Part shown: positions 33,406 through 43,200 of the stretch, piece by piece
Numbering within the stretch: position 1 is the stretch's first letter
How the letters are laid out: each line of letters starts with the position of its first letter
NCBI RefSeq assembly: GCF_047663525.1
Contig: NC_092617.1
Coordinates: forward strand, 6,057,501-6,121,500
Length of the DNA: 64,000 bases
Direction: 5' to 3'
Origin: Anas platyrhynchos
Taxonomy: Eukaryota; Chordata; Aves; Anseriformes; Anatidae
Translations under genes and position numbers: made by a program
The notes under the pieces: generated by a model
What the model was told of the DNA's origin: nothing
What the model saw: only the letters and a program-made list of their open reading frames with translations
Database searches by the model: none

Positions 33406-36400
33406 CTAGAGGCGGGAGGGGGCGCCCCCGGCCACCACCACGGTCTCCCCGACCACGTAGGAGGCGGCGGGCGAGCAGAGGAACGTCACCACCGAGGCCA
33501 CGTCCGACGGCGTCCCCAGCCTGGGGGAGGGGAGGGGCAAAAAAGGGGGCGTGGCTCGGGTTAGCCACGCCCCTTTTTGGGTTAACCACGCCCCCTTTGA
33601 GGCTTGGCCCCGCCCCCTGTGCCCGTAGCCCCGCCCACCTGTCGATGCCCATGGAGGACATCACGGCCTGGCGGCGCTCCTCGTCCTCCCACAGCTGGGG
33701 GGGGGCAAAGCGGTGACGTCATGGCCACGCCCACCTCCGTTAGGCCACGCCCACCTTCCTCAGGCCACGCCCACCATCGCCCCGCCCACCCCTTAGGCTC
33801 CGCCCACCCCCCCATGATCCCCAATTGAGCCCAAGCCACGCCCCCAACAAGCCCCGCCCACTCCTCAAACCACGCCCATTGGCCACACCCCCTTTAGGCT
33901 CCACCCCCACGCAAGCCACGCCCCCATTAGGCCACGCCCCCTTCGTTAGGCCACGCCCCCGATCCCCCCCCACCCCGTTAACCCATTCCGCTCCAGGCCC
34001 CTCCCACTCAGACCACGCCCCCTTAGGCCCCGCCCCCAAAATTTAGGCCCCGCCCCCCCAAAATTTAGGCCCCGCCCCCTGACCGCGGCGCTGAATCGTG
34101 TCCGGATGAGGCCGGGGGCCACGGCGTTGATTCGGATCCCGCGGGGGCGCAGCTCCGGGGCCAGCGCCTTCAGCAGCCCCAGCAGCGCCGCCTTGCTCAC
34201 GCTGTAGGGGCCCAGCGCCTGCGTGGTGACGTCATCGTGACGTCATCATGACGTCATCATGACGTCATCAGCAGCAAGTTAGCCGTTAATTGTAATTAGC
34301 CCGTAATTAGAGTCAATGGTGTTGGGGGTGTGGGGGGGGTTAGTGGGGTCGGTGCTGTGCCATGGTCGCCGTCCATCCCATAATTGCAGCCCGTAATTAA
34401 TTAGTGACGTCCCGTAATTAATTAATTTTCATCTCATAATTAATTATCGACGTCCCGTAATTAATTATCGATCCCGTAATTAATTATCAGCATCCCATAA
34501 TGGCCATCCCGCAATTATCATCATTTTGTCACCGTCATCGTTATTCCGTCGCCATCCATCCCATAATTCCATCCCGTAATTAATTATTGACATCCCGTAA
34601 TTAATTATCGGCATCCCGTAATTAGTTATCGACATCCTATAATTAATTATCGCCATCCCATAATTGCTATTCCATAATTATCATCAGCATTTCGTCATTG
34701 TTATCGTTATTGCCTTGCCATCCATCCCATAATTGCATCCCCTAATTATCGCCATCCCATAATTAATTATCAACGTCCCATAATTAATTATTTCTATCCC
34801 ATAATTAATGATCGACATCCCATAATTAATTATTGCCATCCCATAATTGCTATTCCATAATGATCACCATCATTTTGTCATTGTCATCGTCATCATTATT
34901 CCATTGCCGTCCATCCCATAATTCCATCCCATAATTATCACCATCCCGTAATTAATTAATTGTCATCTCATAATTAATTATCACCATCCCATAATTAATT
35001 ATCGCCATCCCCTAATGACCATCCCTTAATTATCATCATCATTTAGTCATTGTCATCGTTATTCCATCACTATCCATCCCATAATTCCATCCCATAATTA
35101 ATTATCAATGTCCCTTAATTAATTATTCATCATCTCCCCTCCCCTTAAGCCCCTCCCACCACCTAAGCCCCGCCCCTCCCTTAAGCCCCGCCCCCTCCCC
35201 AAGCCCCGCCCCCTTACCGGGAAGGGCATGTACCCAGCCAATGACGACACCAGCACGATGGCCCCGCCCCTGCAGGAACGACCAATGGGGCGTCAGGGGG
35301 CGGGGCCAACCCCCTGTAGGCCCCGCCCCCTTCCCTATAAGCCCCTCCCCCTCCCCGTAAGCCCCGCCCCCTCCCTCTTAACCCTTCCCCTTCCCCTAAA
35401 CCCCTCCCCTAAGCCCCTCCACAAGCCCCGCCCCCTCCCCTAAGCCACGCCCCCTTTCCCCAAGCCCCGCCCCTCCCCCCTAAGCCCCGCCCCCTCCCCC
35501 TAAGCCCCGCCCCTCACCCCCTGCGCTCCATGTGGGGCACCACCAGCCTGACCAACATGGCCGCCGCCGTCACATTCACCTGGAAGATCTGGGGAAGGGG
35601 GGGCGGGGTTAAAAAAGGGGGCGGGGCCTAAAGGGGCGTGGTTTAGGGAAAGGGGGAGGGGCTTAGCAAAAAGGGGGCGGGGCCACCTTGTCCCAAACTT
35701 CCTCCTCGGCCTCCAGGGTGCCCCCCAGCACGGGGTTGACGGCGGCGTTGGACACCAGGATGTCGATGGCCCCGTACGTGTCCAGGGCCTGCCCCATAGA
35801 AATGGGGGGCGCCCCATAGGTCAGGGGGGCGCCCCATAGGTCAGGGGGGCGCCCCATAGGTCAGGGGGGTGCCCCATAGGGCTTTGGGGTGCCCCATAGG
35901 GTCTTGGGGTGCCCCATAGGGCCATAGGAGCCCCATAGATCCAAGGGATCACACTGCCCCATAGGGTTGTGGGGTGCCCTATAGGTCAGGGGGGCGCCCC
36001 ACAGGGTTTTGGGGTGCCCCATAGATCAGTGGGGTGACCCATAGGGTTTTGGGGTGCCCTATAGGGCCGTGGGGTGCCCCATAGGGCCATAGGAGCCCCA
36101 TAGATCTAAGGGATCACCCTGCCCCATAGGGCTGTGGGGTGCCCTATAGGTCAATGGGGTGCCCCATAGGGTCTTGGGGTGCCCCATAGGGTCGTGGGGT
36201 GCCCCATGGGGTCTTGGGGTGCCCCACAGATCCATAGGACCCCAAAAAAGCCCCCCAGCACCCCAGGGATCCGTGGGACCACCCCAGCCCCATAGCACCC
36301 CTCCAGCCCCATAACCACCTCCCACCCCATAGCCACCCCATAACCCCACAAAAACCCCCAAAACCACCCCAAAACCACCCCAAAACCACCCCATAACCCC

Positions 36401-38234
36401 CCCCGGCCCCATAACCACCCCATAACCAACCCCAAAACCCCCCATAACCCCCTCCCTGTGACCCCATAACCCCCTCCCAGCCCCACATCTCCACCCCCAA
36501 ACCCCCCCTTGACCCCATAACCACCCCACAACCACCCCACCATCCCCCCAACCCCATAACCACCCCATAACGCCCCCATCGACCCCAAAACCACCCCAAA
36601 AACACCCCATAACCCCCTCCCAGCCCCAAAACCACCCCATAACCCCCCATAACCACCCCATAACCCTCTCCCAGCCCCACATCTCCACCCCATAACCCCC
36701 CTCCCAGCCCCATAACCACCCCACAACCGCCCCACAACCCCCCCCCCGGCCCCACAACCCCCCCGTCTGACCGTCTGCACCAGGCGCTGGCGGTCTTGGG
36801 GCCGCCCCACGTGGCAGACGACCCCGGTGGCCTCGAGGCCGCGGCCCCGCAGCTGCCCCACGGCTGCCTCCACCCGGGGGGCTCGCCGCGAGCTCAGCAC
36901 CACCCGCGCCCCCGCCGCCCCCAGCGCCAACGCCACCGCCAGCCCGATCCTGGGGGGGTCAGGGGGGGGTTAGGGGGTCAATATGGGGTCATTGTGGGGT
37001 CATTGTGGGGTGATGGGGGGGGTTATGGGGTCAGTGTGGGGGGTTATGGGGGGATTTGGGGGAATATGAGGGGGTTATGGGGGGTTATGGGGGGATATGG
37101 GGGGGTTAGGGGGGGATATGGGGTCATTGTGGGGTCATTGTGGGGGGTTATGGGGTCATTGTGGGGGGTTAGGGGGTGAAAGGGGGGGATATGGGGGGAA
37201 TTGGGGTCTTAGGGGGTGATATGGGGTCATTGTGGGGGGTTATGGGGGAATATAGGGGGTTATGGGGGGGTTGGGGGGGATTATGGGGTCATTGTGGGGG
37301 GTTATGGGGTGATATATGGGGGTTATGGGGTCATTATGGGGGATTGGGGGGGATATGGGGGGTTATGGGGGGGTTAGGGGGTCATTATGGGGTCATTATG
37401 GGGGGTTATGGGGGGATATGGGGGGGGAAATGGGGGTTTATGAGGGGATATGGGGTCATTTTGGGGGGTTATGGGGTGATATGTGGGGGTAATGGGGGGT
37501 TAGGGGGAGATATGGGGGGTTATGGGGTGATATGGGGTCATTTTGGGGGGCTAGGGGGGGATATGTAGGGGTTATGGGGGGGTTATGGGGTCATTATGGG
37601 GTGATATGGGGGGGTTAGGGGGGGATATGGGGGGTTATGGGGGGATATGAGGGGGATATGGGCGGATTTGGGGGGATTTGGGGTCAATATGGGGTCATTA
37701 TGGGGGGTTATGGGGTGATAGGGGGGTTATGGGGGGGTTGTGGGCGGATATGGGGTGATATGGGGGGGATTTGGGGGGGATATGGGGGGATATGGGGGAT
37801 TTGGGGTCATTATGGGGTCATTATGGGGGGTTATGGGGCAATATGGGGGGGTTATGGGGTGATATGGGGGGTTATGGAGGGTTATGGGGTGTTTTGGGGT
37901 GATATGGGGGGATTTGGGGAGATACGGGGGGGGGTTGGGGGGTTATGGGGTGGTTTTGGGGTCCCTATGGGGTCTATGGGGGGCTATGGGGTCACTATGA
38001 GGCGGGATTTTTGGGGAATTTGGGGAATTATGGGGGATTTGGGGGGATTTTGGGGCATTTTTGGGGATTTGGGAGAATTATGGGGGGATTTTGGGGGATT
38101 TTGGGGGCATTTTGGGGGATTTGGGGGAATTATGGGGGATTTGGGGTCATTTTGGGGGATTTTGGGGGCATTCCAGGCCCTCACCCGTCGGTGGCCGCGG
38201 TGACCAGCGCCACCTTCCCGGCCAGCACCGCCAT
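33406..38234 (-). CDS. DHRS4: Dehydrogenase/reductase SDR family member 4 (NADP-dependent carbonyl/retinal reductase)
   Basis: Eight exons read from the - strand: 38185-38234, 36772-36949, 35697-10 bases lower (35687) to 35788, 35518-35588, 35218-35269, 34084-34218, 33639-33694, 33406-33520; 759 bp, 252 residues, all phases closing. The enzyme reduces carbonyls and retinal with NADPH and is peroxisomal in mammals. Seen: cofactor loop [16 protein letters not shown] (residues 6-21), [30 protein letters not shown], catalytic Ser in IVLVSS (about 142-143), Tyr156 and Lys160 in [20 protein letters not shown] and GETVVVAGG. The C-terminal tripeptide SRL is a PTS1-like peroxisomal signal, as in human. 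The N-terminus starts right at the SDR fold and lacks the roughly 26-residue extension of human DHRS4. An in-window upstream exon was not found. It could instead be a DHRS4-like paralogue, but the SNAAVNP and SRL features favour DHRS4. Convergent with NGDN. Confidence 0.9.
33530..34080. repeat. GC-box minisatellite in DHRS4 introns
   Basis: Reads TTAGGCCACGCCCCC on +, GGGGGCGTGGCCTAA on the DHRS4 sense strand. It flanks the small exon 33639-33694 on both sides. Confidence 0.8.
34225..35140. repeat. AT-rich TAATTAATTA minisatellite in DHRS4 intron
   Basis: Begins with four TGACGTCATCA units (34227-34270). It then has about 30 blocks of CCCGTAATTAATTATCG and CATCCCATAATTAATTATC, with ATCATCATTTTGTCATTG spacers. 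Strong AT-rich contrast with the GC-rich surroundings. Confidence 0.87.
35140..35690. repeat. GC-box minisatellite in DHRS4 introns
   Basis: TTAAGCCCCGCCCCCTCCCC units (reverse orientation) on both sides of exon 35518-35588. Confidence 0.78.
35789..36240. repeat. DHRS4 intron repeat, GGGGTGCCCCATAGG type
   Basis: GGGGGGCGCCCCATAGGTCA units starting directly at the exon acceptor. A longer unit (GGGCCATAGGAGCCCCATAG) appears twice, near 35920 and 36089. It resembles the ACIN1 array at 11-14 kb. Confidence 0.8.
36240..36765. repeat. DHRS4 intron repeat, CCCCATAACCACCCC type
   Basis: CCCCATAACCACCCCATAAC and CCCCTCCCAGCCCC units. Long open frames on the - strand are Gly/Trp repeats. Confidence 0.8.
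36955..38180. repeat. DHRS4 first-intron repeat, GGGTTATGGGGGGATATGGG type
   Basis: Units of about 20-25 bases with TTATGGGGTCATTATGGGGT. It changes to GGGGGATTTTGGGGGCATTT after 38010. Confidence 0.82.
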
Positions 38235-38445
38235 GGCGCCCCTCTGCTGGGGGGGGGGGGGGCGGGGCCGGACGTGACGTCACCGCCAGGGAGGGGCGGG
38301 GCCTAAAAAATGAGGGCAAAAGGGTCAGGATTCGTCCTCTGCGGGACTTCCGGTGCTCACTTCCGGGTTTGGGAGCCACACTTCCGGGTTTTGTTGCCAC
38401 ACTTCCGGTGCTGGAAGGGGAACTTCCGCCCAAAAGGGGGAGGGG
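38235..38445 (-). promoter_or_regulatory. DHRS4 promoter with tandem ETS sites
   Basis: ACTTCCGG occurs at 38346, 38359, 38380 and 38401, with a fifth ACTTCCGC at 38422. The last three are exactly 21 bases apart. GTGACGTCAC lies at 38273-38282. There is no TATA. ETS/GABP control is inference; such clusters are typical of housekeeping promoters. Confidence 0.7.
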
Positions 38446-38489
38446 AAAGGGGCGGGGCTAAAGGGAGGCCCCGCCCCCCCCCCCTGGGG

Positions 38490-39080
38490 GTTCCCAGGGG
38501 ATTGTGGGATACTGGGGGAGTTTTGGGGAAAAATTGAGGGATTTTGGGGGTTTTGAGGGATTTTGGGAGTTTTGGGGGGATTTGGGGGGATTGGGGAATT
38601 TTGAGGAGTTTATTGGGGAAAATTTGAGGGATTTGGGGGTTTTTGAGGGGTTTGTTGGAGTTTTGGGGGAATTTGGGGAATTTTGAGGGGTTTTAGGGGT
38701 AAATTTTGAGGGATTTGGGGATTTTAGAGGGTTTGATTTTTTGGGGGGGGGGTCTTGAGGGATTTTTGAGGGGGTTGTTGGGGAAAATTTGAGGGATTTG
38801 GGGATTTTTGAGGGGCTGATGGGGGTTTTGGGGGGATTTGGGAGGATTTGGGGAATTTTGAGGGGTTTATTGGGGAAAAATTGAGGGATTTGGGGGTTTA
38901 TTGGGGTGTTTATTGGGGTTTTGGGGGGACTATGGGATTTTTGAGGCATTTTAGGGGCAAATTTTGAGGGATTTGGGGATTTCTGAAGGTTTTATTGAGG
39001 TTTTGGGGATTATGGGAATTTTGTGGGGTTTATTGGGGAACTTTTGAGGGATTTGGGGATTTTTGAGGGGTTTTAGGGGA
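38490..39080. repeat. Intergenic repeat, GAGGGATTTGGGGGTTTTGA type
   Basis: Units of about 40-60 bases with GGGGAAAATTTGAGGGATTT. No gene recognised. Confidence 0.8.
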
Positions 39081-40095
39081 AAGTAGTAGTTTCTCACATT
39101 TTAAAGGATAACTTTAAAGGTTTCTCACTTTTTAATGGTAATTTAAACATTTCTCATGCTTTTTAACGGTAATTAAACATTTTTTTACCACATTTAAATG
39201 TATTTTTACAAGTTTCTCACCCTTTTGATGCTAATTTGAATCATTTCTCACTCTTTGATGATTATTTTTAAAGGTTTATTGCTTTTCTAACGGTAATTTA
39301 AACACTTCTCATGCTTTTTAACGGCGTTTTAAACCTTTTTTTACCACATTTAAATATATTTTTAAACATTTCTCCCCCTTTTTAATGGTAATTTAAACAC
39401 CTCTCCCCCTTTTTAATGGTAATTTTAAACATCTCTCACCCTTTTGACAGTAATTTTAAATGTTTCTTGCCTTTGTAATGGTAATTTAAACATTTCTTGT
39501 CTTTTTAACAGTAATTTAAACGTTTCTCACGCTTTTTAACCATTTCTTAAACTTCTTAATTTTTTTTTACCACATTTAAATATATTTTTAAAAGTCTTTA
39601 ACCTTTTTAATGGTAATTTAAACACTTCTTGCCTTTTTAACGGTAATTTAAACATTTCTTCCCTTTTTAATGGTAATTTAAGCATTTCTCACGCTTTTTA
39701 AGCATTTTTTAATCTTTTTTTACCAAGTTTAAATATATTTTTAAAAGTTTTTCACCTTTTTAATGGTACTTTAAAGGTTTCTTGCCTTTTTAACGGTAAT
39801 TTAAACATTTCTTCCCTTTTTAATGGTAATTTAAACATTTCTCATGCTTTTTAACCATTTTTTAAACTTTTTTTTACCACATTTAAATATATTTTTAAAA
39901 GTTTTTCACCTTTTTAATGGTAATTTAAACACTTCTTGCCTTCTTAACGGTAATTTAACCATTTCTCATGCTTTTTACCCGTTTTTTAATCTTTTTTTTC
40001 CACATTTAAACCTATTTCTAAAAGCCTTTAACCTTTTTAATGGTCATTTTAAACATCTATCCCCATTTTAACGCTAATTTGCCCAATTTCTCACC
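39080..40095. repeat. AT-rich minisatellite island upstream of RNF212B
   Basis: Units of about 150-200 bases with CCTTTTTAATGGTAATTTAA, ACATTTCTCACGCTTTTTAA and ACCACATTTAAATATATTTT. The last block occurs near 39188, 39349, 39568, 39720 and 39876. One of two strongly AT-rich blocks in the window. Confidence 0.85.
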
Positions 40096-40109
40096 TTTTT
40101 AGGGTCCTT

Positions 40110-40229
40110 TCGAGCCGCCTCCCGCCCTTTCTCCTCAGCGCTTCCCGCCCTTTTTTAGCCCCGCCCCCTTTCTGAGGCCCCGCCCCCTCCCTTCCCGCCC
40201 TTTTCTGGCCCCGCCCCCTCCGCGGGGCC
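40110..40229 (+). promoter_or_regulatory. RNF212B promoter with repeated E2F and GC-box modules
   Basis: TCCCGCCCTTT followed by GCCCCGCCCCCT is present near 40123, 40144 and 40193. Two copies of the module CTTCCCGCCCTTTT...CCCCGCCCCCT form a tandem pair ending at the ATG. TTCCCGCC is an E2F-family motif. For a meiotic gene, E2F6-type repression in somatic cells would fit (inference). Confidence 0.6.
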
Positions 40230-43200
40230 ATGGCGGCGCCCCCCCCCCCGGACTGGTTCCACTGCAACCGCTGCTACGGGCAGCAGGGCCCCGGCCCCGG
40301 CTTCTGCCTCACCTCCTGCGGGCACCTCCTCTGCCAGCGCTGCCGGGGGGCAGGTAAAAAACCCCAAAAAGTGGGTGGAAATGGGGTCCCTCGGGCTTTT
40401 AATGCTATAAAATGGAAGCAGAAGGGGGTCTGTCAAAGGTTTTACCTCATAAAATGGGTGGAAAAGGGGTCTCCTGCTCCTTTAATGCCATAAAATGGGT
40501 GGAAAAGGGGTCTCCATGTCCTTTAATGTCGTGAAATGGAAGCGCAAAGGGGGTTGCCAAGGGTTTTACCTCATAAATTGGGTGTGAAAGGGGTTCCTCA
40601 GTCACTAATCCCATAAAATGGGTGGAAAAGGGGTCTCCTGGTCCTTTAATGTCAAGAAATTGTGGCTGAAGGGTGTCTGTCAAATGTTTTACCTCATAAA
40701 ATGGGTCTTAAAGGGGTCCCTCAGTCACTAATCCCATCAAATGGAAGCAGAAAGGGGTTTGTCAATGGTTTTACCTCATAAAATGGGTGGAAAAGGGGTC
40801 CCCCGGTGCTTTAATGTCATGAAATGGTGGCTGAAGGGGATCTGCCAAGGGTTTTACCTCATAAAATGGGTGTGAAAGGGGTCCCCATGTCCTTTAATGT
40901 CATAAAATGGAAGCAGAAAGGGGGCTGTCAAGGATTTTACCTCACAAAATGGTAGCAGAAAGGGGTTTGTCAATGGTTTTACCTCATAAATTGGGTGTAA
41001 AAGGGGTTCCTCAGTCCCAAATCCCATAAAAATGGGTGTGAAAGGGGTCCCCTGGTGCTTTAATCCCATAAAATGGAAGCAGAAAGGGGGCTGTCAAGGA
41101 TTTTACCTCATAAAATGGTACCAGAAAGGGGTCTGTCAATGGTTTTACCTCATAAAATGGGTATAAAAGGGGTCCCCTGGTCCATTAATCCCGTAAAATG
41201 GGTGGAAAAGGGTACCCCTGGTGCTTTAATGTCATAAAATGGAAGCAGAAAGGGGTCTGTCAATGGTTTTACCTCATAAAATGGGTGTTAAAGGGGTCCC
41301 TCAGTCACTAATTCCATCAAATGGAAGCAGACGGGGGTTTAACCTCACAAAATGGTGGCAGAAAGGGGTCTGTCAATGGTTTTACCTCATAAAATGGGTG
41401 TGAAAGGGGTCCCCATGTCCTTTAATGTCATAAAATGGAAGCAGAAAGGGGGCTGTCAAGGATTTTACCTCATAAAATGGGCGTAAATGGGGTTTTTCAG
41501 TCCCTAATTCCATAAAATAGGTCGAAAACGGGTCCCAATGTCCTTTGATGTCATGAAATGGAAGCATAAAGGGGGTCTCCTGACACATTTACCTCATAAA
41601 ATGGTTTTAAAAAGGGGTCTGCCAAAGATTTTACTTCACAAAATGGTAGCAGAAAGGGGTTTGTCAATGGTTTTATCTCATAAAATGGGTGTAAAAGGGG
41701 TCCCCATGTCCTTTAATGCTATAAAATGGAAGCAGAAGGGGGTCTCCTGACACTTTTACCTCACAAAATGGTTATAAAATGGGGTTTGCCAAGGATTTTA
41801 CCTCACGAAATGGGCGTAAATCGGGTTTTTCAGTCCCTAATCCCATAAAATGGGTGTAAAAGGGGTCCCCTCATCTTTTAATGCCATAAAATGGCAGCAG
41901 AAAGGGGTCTCCTGACACATTTACCTCACAAAATGGTTTAAAAAGGGGTCTCGTGACGCTTTTACCTCAAAAAATTGAATTTAAAAGCGATCTCCCAATG
42001 GTTTTACCTCAAAAAATGGATTTTAAAAGGGGTCCCCCACACTTTTACCTCACAAATGGCTGCAAAAAGGGGTCTCCTGATCCTTTAATGCCATAAAATG
42101 GTGGCAGAAATGGGTCTGCCAACGGTTTTAACTAAAAAAAATAAAAAAAAAATAAAATTTTAAAATTTAAAGAGGGTTTTTACCTCACAAAATGTTTGTA
42201 AAAGGGGTCCCTGGACCCCAACCCCATAAAATGGTAACAGAAAGGGGGTCCCCAAGGCTTTAACCCCATAAAATAATGGTAGAAAAGGGGTTTTTGTATA
42301 ATTTAACCCCATAAAATATTTATAAAAACGGATTTTTACCTCTTTACCCCCTCCTTCTCCAGGTCCCTGCCCCGTCTGCGCCGCCCCCTGCCGCCGCTTC
42401 CCCCTCCCCGAGCAGGTGAGCGGCCGCCATCTTGTGGCCCCCCCCCCACTGGGGGCCGCCATCTTGGATCCCCCCATTCACCCCCATAGGGCCGCCATCT
42501 TGGGTACTCCCCACTGGGGGCGGCCATCTTGGATCCCCCCATTCACCCCCATAGGGCCGCCATCTTGGATACTCCCCACTGGGTGCCGCCATCTTGGATC
42601 TCCCCATTCACCCCCATAGGGCCGCCATCTTGGATACTCCCCACTGGGGGCCGCCATATTGGATCCCCCCATACTATCCTATTGTGCCGCCATTTTGAAT
42701 AACCCCCCACTGGATGCCGCCATTTTGCCCCCCCACTGTGGGCCGCCATTTCTCCTCCTCCCCTCCCTCACACCCCCATTTTGGCCCCATTTTGGCCCCA
42801 TTTTGGCCCCATTTTGGCGCCCCCATTAACCCCTTCCCCCCCTTTTAGCCCCACGAGGCGCCGTTCCTCCGCAGCCCGGCCTCCGTCGCCCGCCAGCGCC
42901 TGGCGCACATCTCCCAGGTGAGCCAAACCCCTTGGATTTCCCCCAAAACCACATTTTTCTCCCCATTTTTCGAAGCCCTGAGCTCCTCCCCGCAGGCCTG
43001 GCGCTTCCAGCGGGCGCAGGCGGAGCTGCTGCTGGGCTCCCAGCGCCAGGCCGCACGCCGGGCACAGGCGGCGCTGAGGGAGGCCCGCCAGGCGCTGGAG
43101 GCCAAGGAGAGGTGAGCGAGGGGATTTTTGGGGAGGGGGCGGCCTCCCCTCCCCCTTTTTTGGCCTCCCCTCCCCCTTTTCGGCCTCCCCCACCCCCCCG

